Positions 47,282-56,089 of a stretch of 64,000 nucleotides of DNA are shown piece by piece. Every line of letters begins with the position of its first letter. Position 1 is the first letter of the stretch. This DNA comes from Paraburkholderia sp. BL23I1N1 (GTDB lineage: Bacteria > Pseudomonadota > Gammaproteobacteria > Burkholderiales > Burkholderiaceae), in assembly GCF_003610295.1 (NCBI RefSeq), contig NZ_RAPV01000001.1, positions 620,001 through 684,000 of the forward strand. Direction: 5' to 3'. The notes under the pieces were generated by a model. That model had not been told where the DNA came from and made no database searches. It worked only from the letters and a program-made list of their open reading frames with translations. Both the position numbers and the translations under genes were made by a program.

Positions 47282-48893
47282 TCTGATCGAGGCGCCGAAC
47301 GGCAGCGCAAGTGAGAACACCCGCGCAAGCGAGGCGGCGGTGATGGCGGTGACGACCGTGACAATCGACGGGCGCAAGCTAACGATTGAAGAGGTCGTCG
47401 CGATCGCCCAGCATCGCGCGGCGATTGCGCTGAGCGCCGATCCGGCGTGGCGCGCGCGCATCCAGCGCGGCGCGGATTTTCTGCGCCGGCATCTGGCGTC
47501 GGGCGCGACCGTGTACGGCGTTAACACCGGCTATGGCGATGCATGCGTGGTCGATGTGCCGATGGGACTCGTCGAAGCCCTGCCACTGCAACTGACGCGT
47601 TACCACGGCTGCGGCATGGGCCAGTATCTGGACGATGCGCAAACGCTCGCGGTGATCGCCGCGCGGTTGAATTCGCTGGCTTATGGCTTTTCCGGCGTGC
47701 GGCCTGTGTTGCTCGAACGTCTCGCCGATCTGATCAATCATCGCGTGTTGCCGCGTATTCCGTCGGAAGGGTCGGTTGGCGCAAGCGGTGACTTGACGCC
47801 GCTTTCTTATGTGGCCGCCGCGCTGGCCGGCGAACGCGATGTGATGTTCGAAGGCTCGCTGCGCGACGTGCGCGAGGTCTGGACTGAATTGGGTCACGAG
47901 CCGTTGACGCTCGCGCCGAAAGAAGGTCTCGCGCTGATGAACGGCACTGCAGTGATGACGGGCCTCGCCTGTCTCGCGTTCGCGCGTGCCGATCATCTGA
48001 CGCGCCTCGCCGCGCGCCTCACGGCGCTCTCCACCGTCGCACTCGACGGCCGCGCCGCGCATTTTGACGCGACCCTGTTCGAAGTAAAACCGCACGCAGG
48101 TCAGGCCGAAGCGGCAGCCTGGATTCGCGACGACCTGACCGGCCGCGACGATACGCCGGGGCATCGTCTGCAAGACCGCTATTCGATCCGCTGTGCGCCA
48201 CATGTGATCGGCGTGGCGCGCGATGCCTTGTCGTGGGTGCGCCGTGACGTCGAGAACGAACTGAACAGCGCGAACGACAACCCGTTGATCGATCCCGACA
48301 ACGAGCGCGTGCTGCACGGCGGCAACTTTTACGGCGGCCATATCGCGTTCGCCATGGACTCGCTGAAGGTCGCCGTCGCCAATCTCGCCGATCTGATGGA
48401 CCGGCAACTCGCGCTGCTGGTCGACGTAAATTTTAACAACGGCTTGCCGCGCAATCTGTCCGGTGCGGCCCCCGCGCGTGCCGCGATCAATCATGGTTTC
48501 AAGGCCGTGCAGATTTCGTCGTCCGCATGGACGGCCGAAGCGTTGAAAAACACCATGCCCGCGAGCGTTTTCTCGCGTTCCACCGAGGCGCACAATCAGG
48601 ATAAAGTCAGCATGGGCACGATCGCCGCGCGCGACTGTTTGCGCGTGCTTGAGCTGACCGAGCAGGTCGCCGCCGCGCACACGCTAGCCACGGTGCAAGC
48701 CGCGCGCTTGCGCTTGAAGATCGACAGCGCCACGCCGGTTCCGGCGCCGCTGCAAGCGTTCATCGACAGCGTGACGGCGCACTCGCCGTTCGTCGACGAA
48801 GACCGCGCGCTGGAAAGCGACCTGCGCGCACTGACCGCGCGCATCGCCGCGTGCGACGTGTTGAGCGACTATCGCGGAGGCTCGCGCGCATGA
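47268..48893 (+). CDS. Aromatic amino acid ammonia-lyase (HAL/TAL family)
   Basis: A 541-residue MIO enzyme. ASG (172-174) in GSVGASGDLTPLSYVAAAL forms the 4-methylidene-imidazole-5-one group. YGVNTGYG (83-90) carries the catalytic tyrosine, and HNQDKVSMG is conserved near the C-terminus. It removes ammonia from tyrosine, phenylalanine or histidine; in pigment clusters the product is a coumarate-type starter. The selectivity pair is Tyr112-His113, different from the HL of bacterial TAL and the SH of HAL. The gene starts 14 bp inside the previous gene and ends in ATGA overlap with the thioesterase. Confidence 0.92.
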   Translation: MAEHDLIEAPNGSASENTRASEAAVMAVTTVTIDGRKLTIEEVVAIAQHRAAIALSADPAWRARIQRGADFLRRHLASGATVYGVNTGYGDACVVDVPMGLVEALPLQLTRYHGCGMGQYLDDAQTLAVIAARLNSLAYGFSGVRPVLLERLADLINHRVLPRIPSEGSVGASGDLTPLSYVAAALAGERDVMFEGSLRDVREVWTELGHEPLTLAPKEGLALMNGTAVMTGLACLAFARADHLTRLAARLTALSTVALDGRAAHFDATLFEVKPHAGQAEAAAWIRDDLTGRDDTPGHRLQDRYSIRCAPHVIGVARDALSWVRRDVENELNSANDNPLIDPDNERVLHGGNFYGGHIAFAMDSLKVAVANLADLMDRQLALLVDVNFNNGLPRNLSGAAPARAAINHGFKAVQISSSAWTAEALKNTMPASVFSRSTEAHNQDKVSMGTIAARDCLRVLELTEQVAAAHTLATVQAARLRLKIDSATPVPAPLQAFIDSVTAHSPFVDEDRALESDLRALTARIAACDVLSDYRGGSRA

Positions 48894-49321
48894 CCGGCTC
48901 CGCTAAAGTGCTGACAGCCAGCGCGACGGTCGAAGTGCCGTTTCACGACGTCGACGCGATGAACGTGTGCTGGCACGGCCATTACCTGAAGTACTTCGAG
49001 ATCGGCCGCGCGGCGCTCTTGCGCACCTTCGATTACGACTACCGCGAAATGCAGGCATCGGGCTACCTGTGGCCGATCGTCGAGGCGCATCTGAAGTATG
49101 TGCGTCCGGCCAACTACGGCCAGGCGATCGAAGTGCGCACGGAACTGCTCGAACACGAAAATCGCCTGAAAATAGGCTATGAAATCGTCGATTGCGCGAC
49201 CGGTACGCGGCTGACGAAGGGCTACACGATCCAGGTCGCGGTCGATGCCGCGACGCAGGAGTTGCAGTTCGTATCGCCGCCGGTCGTGTTCGAAAAGCTG
49301 GAGCGCATATGGGGACGATGA
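48890..49321 (+). CDS. Hotdog-fold acyl-CoA thioesterase (YbgC-like)
   Basis: A 143-residue hotdog thioesterase with VPFHDVDAMNVCWHGHYLKYFE, the DxDxxxxxHxxxY active-site block of 4-hydroxybenzoyl-CoA/YbgC thioesterases (Asp catalytic). Such enzymes release finished or misprimed chains from carrier proteins. The ATG overlaps the lyase stop. The preceding frame is open, but 48890 fits the family length. Confidence 0.9.
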   Translation: MTGSAKVLTASATVEVPFHDVDAMNVCWHGHYLKYFEIGRAALLRTFDYDYREMQASGYLWPIVEAHLKYVRPANYGQAIEVRTELLEHENRLKIGYEIVDCATGTRLTKGYTIQVAVDAATQELQFVSPPVVFEKLERIWGR

Positions 49322-49989
49322 CCTTGCGTGGCTCCGCTGCGGGCGCGTTGCTCGCGTTGAGCACTCTGAGCGTTTTGAACCTGGCAGCATGGCCGGCGAC
49401 GGCGTCCGCGGCAGAAGAAGCCGTCGCCGGCAACCCGGCGCTGGTTTCGCAAATCGCCACGCATCTCGCCCAAGCCAAGGGCGTTCGCGCGCAATTCACG
49501 CAGACGCAGACGCTCGCCGCGATGAAGCAGCCGCTCGTCAGCACCGGTTCGCTGCTGTTCTTCCGCGATCGTGGCGTGATCTGGCAGATCGACACGCCGT
49601 ACAAAGCCACCTACGTGATCACCGACGCGGGCGTCGCCGAAGTCAACGCCAACGGCCAGCGCGTGACGGCTCACAGCGCTCAAGGCACGCGCGGCGTCGC
49701 TCAAGTCTCGAAGATGATGCGCGCGATGCTCGGTGGCGATCTGTCGGCGCTGTATTCGCAATTCGACGTAGAGGCCGAAGGCAGCGCCGCGCAATGGCGC
49801 ATGCGTCTCACGCCGAACCAGCCGCAGATCGCGCAGTCGATCAAAGGCTTGCAGATGAATGGCGGCGACTATCTGCAAAGCTTGCGCATCACACTCGCGA
49901 ACGGCGACATCACCAAGCTCGACTTTGCGAAGAGCGCGGCGGTGACCGAACCGACGCCGGCCGAGCGCAGCTTGCTTGGGGCGCCGTAA
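49309..49989 (+). CDS. LolA-like outer membrane lipid carrier protein
   Basis: A 226-residue periplasmic protein. A signal peptide spans about residues 1-38 (ending WPATASAAE). The mature part has FTQTQTLAAMKQPLVSTGSLLFFRDRGVIWQIDTPYKATYVI, a LolA/LolB-like open beta-barrel signature (in shorter blocks), ending ITKLDFAKSAA. It probably ferries the polyene lipid across the periplasm. The ATG at 49309 has GGAG 5 bases upstream; 49318 is an alternative that overlaps the thioesterase stop. Confidence 0.85.
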   Translation: MGTMTLRGSAAGALLALSTLSVLNLAAWPATASAAEEAVAGNPALVSQIATHLAQAKGVRAQFTQTQTLAAMKQPLVSTGSLLFFRDRGVIWQIDTPYKATYVITDAGVAEVNANGQRVTAHSAQGTRGVAQVSKMMRAMLGGDLSALYSQFDVEAEGSAAQWRMRLTPNQPQIAQSIKGLQMNGGDYLQSLRITLANGDITKLDFAKSAAVTEPTPAERSLLGAP

Positions 49990-52454
49990 TGCAGGTGCTG
50001 CGACAGCGGTCCGCGAAACAGGCGTGGGGCATGCGCGCCGCGTGGCTGCTGCTCGCGCTCGCCGCGGCGCTGTATTGCGGCTGGCGTTTCGCGGGACCCT
50101 CGCCGCTGCAGACCAATCTGCTGGCGTTGCTGCCCGCCACCGAAGCGGATCCGGTTGCCGAAAAGGCGGTCGATACGCTGGCGGGCGCGCTCGGCGACCG
50201 CACCGTTTTTCTGGTCACCAGCAATGATGATGCGCACGCGAAAGCGGCGGCGAAACAACTCGGCGCGTCTTTGCAGAAGAGCGGGGCGTTCGGCTCGGTG
50301 ACGGCGGAATTGCCGCCGTTCGATCTGTCGCAGATCGCCGCGTTATACATGCCTTATCGCTTCGGTCTGCAGACGCCTTCTGATCGCGCAGCACTCGCAG
50401 GGAACAATGCGTCAAGCGCGACTTTGGGGGACGCGCTCGCGCAGCGCATCTACAGCCCATTGCGCGGCGGTTTGACCACGCCGCTCGCCGACGATCCGTT
50501 CGGCTGGCTCGAACATTGGCTCGGCGGTTTGCCGCTCGCCACGTCGAATCTCGAACTCGAGGACAACATGCTGGTGTCGCATCGCGGCGCAACCACGAGT
50601 GTGTTGATCGTCGCCACACTGCCGGGCTCTGCCTACGAATCGAAGACACAGCACGCCGTGCTCGCCGCGCTCGCTGAAGGCGAAAGCGCATTGAAGCAGG
50701 CATTCCCCGACGTGTCGGTGGCGAGAACCGGCGCGGTGTTCTACGCGGAATCGGCACGCAGCGCGTCGGAACATGAAGTTCACCTGATCGGCGTCGCGTC
50801 ACTGTGCGGGATTGCGCTCCTGATGATGTGGGTGTTCCGCTCGCCGCGCCTCTTGCTGCTCGGTTTCGTTTCGACGGCGCTCGGCATTGTCTGCGCGCTC
50901 GCGGTGACGATGCTGATGTTCGGCCAATTGCATCTGTTGACGCTCGTGTTCGGCGCGAGCCTGATCGGCGAGGCGGTCGATTATTCGATCCAGTATTTCG
51001 TGGTCTATCTCGGCGCGGGGCGCGATTGGGATTCGCGCCGCGGTGCGCGTGCCGTACGTCCGGCCTTGACGGTCGCACTGGCTACCAGCTTGCTCGGCTA
51101 CGCGATTCTCATGTGGGTGCCGTTTCCCGCGCTCAAGCAGATTGCATGCTTCGCCATGGCGGGCATCGTGACGGCGTTTGCATCCGTGCTGGGTTTGTTG
51201 CCCGCACTGCTCACGCGTCCGCCGAAGCGCGGCCCGAAGCGCGTTTTTACCGGCGCGGCGCGGTTGCTGACGCGCTGGCATCGCACGATCGGCGGCAAGC
51301 GCGCGTGGCTGGTCGCGGCGCTGTTGCTGATCGTGGCGATTCCCGGCTGGCTGCGTCTGACCAGCGACGACGATATCCATTTGTTGATCCAGCGTGATCC
51401 TGCGCTGGTCGCGCAGGAAGACAAGGTGCGTGCGGCGGTTGGCGTCGATAACAGCGCGCAGTTTTTTGTGGTGCGTGGGGAGACGCCGGAGATCGTGCTG
51501 CAACGCGCCGAAGCGCTGGGCGCGAAGCTTGACGGCTTGAACGGCACGGCGAACAAGGTCGGCAGCTATCAGTCGGTGGCGCAGTTCGTGCCGTCCGCGA
51601 AACAGCAGACTGACGACCGCGCATGGCTCGCGCAGCACGTGTTCAACGACCCGGCCGCACTGCGCGCCACGCTGCTGAAAGCAGGCTTCAAAGACGAAGT
51701 CGCCGACGCCTGGCTCGCTGCCTATGCGAAACCGCAGCGGCCGCTTACCGTCGATACGTGGCTCGCCGCGCCGTGGTCGCAGCCGGACAGACATCTGTGG
51801 CTGGGCGTTGTCGATTCGGCCACCAAAGCGTATGCAGCCGTTGTGATTCCACAAGGCGTGACGCCGCAGAACGAGCCCGCATTGATCGCGACTGCGCATG
51901 CGTTGCCCGGCGTTGTATTCGTCGACAAGGCGGCGAGCGTGTCGAAACTGTTCGGCGCGTATCGTGTGGATAGCGGCTGGTGGCTCGGCGGGGCGCTGGC
52001 GCTGATGCTCGTCCTGCTGATACTGCGGTACGCCCCGAAAGCCTCCCCCTTGGCGGGCGCTCCGCAGAAAATCCGCCTGGCGGACCGCGTGCGTGGCGGC
52101 GTTACCGTGACGTTGCCGGTGCTGCTCGCGATCGGCGTCACGCTCGCCGTATTCGGCTACGCCCACGTGCCGCTTAATCTGTTCAACTGGCTCGCGCTGA
52201 TGCTGGTGCTCGGCGTCGGCGCAAACTATGCGGTATTTCTGCGCGAAGGCTGCTTGCGCGCGGACGCCGATCTCGGCGCGGTGTGGACGGGCGTGCTGCT
52301 CTCGGCGGCCACCACGCTGCTGTCGTTCGGTATGCTCGGTATGAGTGCGATGCCCGCGCTGAAGAGTTTCGGCGCCACGCTCGCGCTCGGCATTGCGGTA
52401 TCGGTGCTGCTCGCGCCGATCGGCATGCCGTCGGAATCAAGGAGGGCCGCATGA
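49989..52454 (+). CDS. MMPL/RND-family exporter
   Basis: An 821-residue inner membrane exporter with the MMPL fold: one N-terminal helix, a large periplasmic domain (about 60-240), then helices 2-6 including LMMWVFRSPRLLLLGFVSTAL and VDYSIQYFVVYLGA, a second periplasmic domain and helices 7-12. In these clusters it is thought to flip or extract the polyene lipid and pass it to the LolA-like partner. The ATG overlaps the previous TAA (TAATG). The open frame extends far upstream but lies over other genes. Confidence 0.9.
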   Translation: MQVLRQRSAKQAWGMRAAWLLLALAAALYCGWRFAGPSPLQTNLLALLPATEADPVAEKAVDTLAGALGDRTVFLVTSNDDAHAKAAAKQLGASLQKSGAFGSVTAELPPFDLSQIAALYMPYRFGLQTPSDRAALAGNNASSATLGDALAQRIYSPLRGGLTTPLADDPFGWLEHWLGGLPLATSNLELEDNMLVSHRGATTSVLIVATLPGSAYESKTQHAVLAALAEGESALKQAFPDVSVARTGAVFYAESARSASEHEVHLIGVASLCGIALLMMWVFRSPRLLLLGFVSTALGIVCALAVTMLMFGQLHLLTLVFGASLIGEAVDYSIQYFVVYLGAGRDWDSRRGARAVRPALTVALATSLLGYAILMWVPFPALKQIACFAMAGIVTAFASVLGLLPALLTRPPKRGPKRVFTGAARLLTRWHRTIGGKRAWLVAALLLIVAIPGWLRLTSDDDIHLLIQRDPALVAQEDKVRAAVGVDNSAQFFVVRGETPEIVLQRAEALGAKLDGLNGTANKVGSYQSVAQFVPSAKQQTDDRAWLAQHVFNDPAALRATLLKAGFKDEVADAWLAAYAKPQRPLTVDTWLAAPWSQPDRHLWLGVVDSATKAYAAVVIPQGVTPQNEPALIATAHALPGVVFVDKAASVSKLFGAYRVDSGWWLGGALALMLVLLILRYAPKASPLAGAPQKIRLADRVRGGVTVTLPVLLAIGVTLAVFGYAHVPLNLFNWLALMLVLGVGANYAVFLREGCLRADADLGAVWTGVLLSAATTLLSFGMLGMSAMPALKSFGATLALGIAVSVLLAPIGMPSESRRAA

Positions 52455-53647
52455 AGGCGCCATCAGTTTATTTGCACGCGCTCGGCATGATCAATGCCCT
52501 CGGCAGCGACCTCGATGCCATCGTCCCGGCGCTTGCCGCCGCTCACGCACCCGGTATGGCGAACGCGCATACGGGCGTTGGCGAAGCGTTTGTCGGCAGC
52601 GTGCTCGCGCCGCTCGATCTGGCGCCGCCGGCCGCGCTCGCGCGTTACGACTGCCGTAATAACCGCCTTTTGCTGGCCGTGCTGGCGCAGATCGCGCCGG
52701 CGGTCGAAGCGGCGCGCGAGCGTTACGGCGCGCATCGGATCGGCGTGGTGCTCGGCACCAGCACGTCGGGCATCGAAGCGGCCGAAGCCGCGTTCGTCTA
52801 CCAGGCACAAGCGGGCAATCTGCCCACCAACTTCAACTACCGGCAGATGGAAATCGGCACCGCCGCGCCGTTTGCCGCTGCGGCGCTCGGCGTGCAGGGC
52901 CCGGCGTTTACGATCTCGACCGCTTGCACTTCGAGCGCGAAGGCGTTTGCGTCGGCGCGCCGGCTGCTGCAATTGCGACTGTGCGATGCGGTGGTGGTGG
53001 GTGGCGTTGATTCGCTGTGCGAGCTGACGGTGCAGGGTTTCGCATCGCTCGAATCGACCAGTGGCGTGCGTACCAATCCAATGAGCCGCAATCGCAACGG
53101 GATCAACGTCGGCGAAGGCGCTGCCGTGTTCCTGATGAGCCGCGACGAAGCGGAAGTCCGGCTCGCGGGCGTCGGCGAATCGAGCGACGCGCATCACATT
53201 TCTTCGCCCGACCCATTAGGCGTGGGGGGAGAACTTGCCTTGCGCGCGGCACTGGACGATGCCGGCATCGCATCGTCGGCGATCGGCTATGTGAATCTGC
53301 ATGCCACCGCCACGCGCAAGAACGACGAGATGGAAGCGAAGCTGATGGCGCGCGTGTTCCCCAACGGCGCGGCGACGAGCGGCACCAAGCCGCTGACGGG
53401 GCACCAGCTCGGCGCGGCGGGCGCAACCGAACTCGCCTTCGCGTGGCTGACGCTCGCGCGCGAAAACGTGCGACAACCCGTATCGCTGCCGCGTCACCTG
53501 TGGGACGGCGAGGCCGATCCCGCTTTGCCGGTGCTTGATCTGGTCGAAAGCGAACGCTTCCTGCCGCGCGGCGCTGGACCGCAATACGTGATGAGCAATT
53601 CGTTTGCGTTCGGCGGCAGCAATGTCAGCCTGATCCTTGAACGGTGA
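52451..53647 (+). CDS. Beta-ketoacyl synthase 1 (aryl polyene)
   Basis: A 398-residue KAS-type ketosynthase with an intact triad: C159 in ISTACTSSAKAF, H284 in NLHATATRKND and H318 in PLTGHQLG. It would condense malonyl-carrier with the growing aryl polyene. The start overlaps the exporter stop (ATGA), and its stop overlaps the next start (GTGA). Several ketosynthases are usual in these clusters; which is the main elongating one is not decided here. Confidence 0.92.
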   Translation: MKAPSVYLHALGMINALGSDLDAIVPALAAAHAPGMANAHTGVGEAFVGSVLAPLDLAPPAALARYDCRNNRLLLAVLAQIAPAVEAARERYGAHRIGVVLGTSTSGIEAAEAAFVYQAQAGNLPTNFNYRQMEIGTAAPFAAAALGVQGPAFTISTACTSSAKAFASARRLLQLRLCDAVVVGGVDSLCELTVQGFASLESTSGVRTNPMSRNRNGINVGEGAAVFLMSRDEAEVRLAGVGESSDAHHISSPDPLGVGGELALRAALDDAGIASSAIGYVNLHATATRKNDEMEAKLMARVFPNGAATSGTKPLTGHQLGAAGATELAFAWLTLARENVRQPVSLPRHLWDGEADPALPVLDLVESERFLPRGAGPQYVMSNSFAFGGSNVSLILER

Positions 53648-54141
53648 CACGCGCGATGACCCTAACGCCCTCCATTCAGGACCTCTTCCTGCAACCGATC
53701 GAAGCGATCATCCCGCATCGCGGCACGATGCTGCTGATTGATGGGGTCAACACCTTTACCGAAGACGCGCTGAGCGCGCGCGCCACCGTGCGCGCCGACG
53801 CCTGGTACGCCGATGCCGACGGCGCGATGCCCGCATGGATCGGCATCGAGTTGATGGCGCAGGCCATCGCGGCGCACGTCGCGCTGCTCGCCATGCGCGG
53901 CGGCGGCAAAGCGCGTCCCGGCGTGCTGCTCGGCTCGCGCAGCTATAAAGCTTTGCGGCCGTCGTTCGCCGGCGGCACCGAGTTGCTGATCCACGCCACA
54001 GAATTGCTGCGCAGCGAAGAGGGCCACGGCGCCTACGAATGCACGATCCACCACGGCGATGTGTGTTGCGCCGAGGCGGTCATCAAGGTCTTTCAGCCGC
54101 CTGATTTTCAGTCATTCATTGAAGGGAGTTTCAGTTCATGA
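53644..54141 (+). CDS. 3-hydroxyacyl-ACP dehydratase (hotdog fold)
   Basis: A 165-residue FabA/FabZ-superfamily protein with IIPHRGTMLLIDGVNTF, the PHR-type catalytic loop, and IGIELMAQAIAAHVALLAMRGGG as the central helix. It dehydrates 3-hydroxyacyl chains to the conjugated polyene. The start is either GTG 53644, overlapping the previous stop, or ATG 53656. It is the second dehydratase of the operon; the first is the C-terminal part of the ligase fusion. Confidence 0.87.
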   Translation: MTRAMTLTPSIQDLFLQPIEAIIPHRGTMLLIDGVNTFTEDALSARATVRADAWYADADGAMPAWIGIELMAQAIAAHVALLAMRGGGKARPGVLLGSRSYKALRPSFAGGTELLIHATELLRSEEGHGAYECTIHHGDVCCAEAVIKVFQPPDFQSFIEGSFSS

Positions 54142-54863
54142 GCCGGCGTGTTCTCGTTACCGGCGCAAGCCGTGGCATTGGCCGTGCGATTGCGTACAAG
54201 TTGGCCGCCGACGGCTTCGCGGTGTCCGTGCATTGCCGCACGGGCCGTACTGAAGCCGAAGCAGTGGCAACGGGCATCGCCGCGCAAGGCGGCACGGCGC
54301 GCGTGCTGCAATTCGACGTGCGCGATCGCGCCGCGTGCCGCGAAATACTCGAAGTCGACGTCGTGACCCACGGCGCGTACTACGGCATCGTGTGCAGCGC
54401 GGGCGTGACCCGCGACGGCGCGTTCCCCGCGCTGACCGGGGAAGATTGGGACATCGTGATCGAAACGGGCCTCGACTCGTTCTACAACGTCGTCCACCCG
54501 CTGACCATGCCGATGGTGCGGGCGAAGAAGGGCGGCCGCATTGTCACGATCGCGTCGGTCTCCGGCGTGATGGGCAACCGCGGGCAGGTTAACTACAGCG
54601 CGGCGAAGGCCGGACTGATCGGCGCGACCAAGGCGCTCGCCGTCGAACTGGCGACGCGCAACATCACCGTCAACTGCGTAGCGCCGGGTTTGATCGAGAC
54701 CGGCATGCTCGACGAGATGCCGCTCGAGCAGGCATTGAAGACGGTGCCGATGAACCGCGTCGGCCAGCCTGCCGAAGTGGCGTCCGTGGTCAGCTTCCTG
54801 ATGTCGGATGCGGCCTCGTATGTCACGCGCCAGGTGATCGGCGTCAACGGTGGGATGGTGTGA
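54138..54863 (+). CDS. 3-oxoacyl-ACP reductase (FabG-like SDR)
   Basis: A 241-residue short-chain dehydrogenase. The NADPH-binding loop is TGASRGIGRAIA, the catalytic YSAAKAG (Tyr-x3-Lys) lies near residues 153-159, with SVSG before it as the Ser. It reduces the ketoacyl intermediate during polyene synthesis. The ATGA start overlaps the dehydratase stop. Confidence 0.93.
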   Translation: MSRRVLVTGASRGIGRAIAYKLAADGFAVSVHCRTGRTEAEAVATGIAAQGGTARVLQFDVRDRAACREILEVDVVTHGAYYGIVCSAGVTRDGAFPALTGEDWDIVIETGLDSFYNVVHPLTMPMVRAKKGGRIVTIASVSGVMGNRGQVNYSAAKAGLIGATKALAVELATRNITVNCVAPGLIETGMLDEMPLEQALKTVPMNRVGQPAEVASVVSFLMSDAASYVTRQVIGVNGGMV

Positions 54864-56089
54864 TGAAGCGCGTCGTCATTACCGGCATGGGCGGTGTCAC
54901 GGCGTTCGGCGATAGCTGGGACGTCATCGAAGCGCGCCTGACGCGCGGCGTGAACGCAGTGCGCCGGATGCCCGAGTGGGATTACTTCGAGTCGCTGCAT
55001 ACGCGGCTCGCCTGCCCGTTGCCGGGCTTCACGGCGCCCGCGCATTATCCGCGCAAGAAAACCCGTTCGATGGGACCGGTGTCCATGTACTCGGTGCGCG
55101 CGAGCGAACTGGCGCTCGCTGACGCGGGCCTCGCCGACGACGTCCTCATCAAGGACGGCCGCATGGGCGTCGCCTATGGATCGTCATCGGGCTCGGTGCA
55201 GCCGATTCGTGCGTTCGGCACCATGCTCGAATCCGGCTCGATGAGCGATGTCACGTCGAATAGCTACGTGCAGATGATGCCGCACACCACGGCGGTCAAC
55301 GTCGGCCTGTTCTGGGATCTGAAAGGGCGGATCATCCCGACCTCGTGTGCGTGCGCATCGGGCAGTCAGGCGATCGGCTACGCGTATGAGGCGATCCAGG
55401 CCGGCAAGCAGACGCTGATGCTGGCGGGCGGCGCGGAAGAACTATCGGGCCCGGCGGTCGCCGTATTCGACACGCTGTACGCGACCAGCACGCGCAACGA
55501 CGAGCCGCATCTCACGCCGCGTCCGTTCGATGCCGCGCGTGACGGACTCGTGGTCGGCGAAGGCGCGGCGACGCTGGTGCTCGAAGAATATGAACACGCG
55601 GTGGCGCGCGGCGCGCGGATTCATGCGGAGATCGCCGGCTTCGGCTGCAATTCGGATGGCGCGCACATGACCCAGCCGACGGCCGAAACCATGGCGCTTG
55701 CCATGCAGCTCGCTCTGAACGATGCGCAACTGCCGCCCGAAGCGATCGCCTATGTGAACGCGCATGGCACGTCGACAGACCGTGGCGACATTGCCGAAAG
55801 CCATGCGACCGCGCAGACCTTCGGCGCACGCATGCCGATCAGTTCGCTCAAGAGCTATGTCGGCCATACGCTTGGCGCGTGCGGTGCGCTGGAAGCGTGG
55901 TGGACTATCGAGATGATGAAGCGCAACTGGTATGCGCCGACCTTGAACCTGGAGAACGTCGATCCGGCCTGCGCGCCACTCGATTACATCGTTGGTACGG
56001 GCCGTGAGATCGACGCCGAACACGTGATGAGCAACAACTTCGCATTCGGCGGCATCAACACGTCGCTGATTTTCAGGCGCGTTCGATGA
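54863..56089 (+). CDS. Beta-ketoacyl synthase 2 (FabF-like, aryl polyene)
   Basis: A 408-residue FabF-like synthase with C164 in SCACASGSQAIGYAYEA, H in NAHGTSTDRGD and H in KSYVGHTLG. The ATG at 54863 overlaps the reductase TGA (TGATG). With the preceding reductase and dehydratase, it completes a type II elongation set. The last 4 bp overlap the next ketosynthase (ATGA). Confidence 0.93.
   Translation: MKRVVITGMGGVTAFGDSWDVIEARLTRGVNAVRRMPEWDYFESLHTRLACPLPGFTAPAHYPRKKTRSMGPVSMYSVRASELALADAGLADDVLIKDGRMGVAYGSSSGSVQPIRAFGTMLESGSMSDVTSNSYVQMMPHTTAVNVGLFWDLKGRIIPTSCACASGSQAIGYAYEAIQAGKQTLMLAGGAEELSGPAVAVFDTLYATSTRNDEPHLTPRPFDAARDGLVVGEGAATLVLEEYEHAVARGARIHAEIAGFGCNSDGAHMTQPTAETMALAMQLALNDAQLPPEAIAYVNAHGTSTDRGDIAESHATAQTFGARMPISSLKSYVGHTLGACGALEAWWTIEMMKRNWYAPTLNLENVDPACAPLDYIVGTGREIDAEHVMSNNFAFGGINTSLIFRRVR

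Noticed and set aside
49245..49988. N-terminal extension of the MMPL exporter frame
   Set aside because: It covers the thioesterase end and LolA-like gene in another frame; ATG 49989 overlaps the previous stop.
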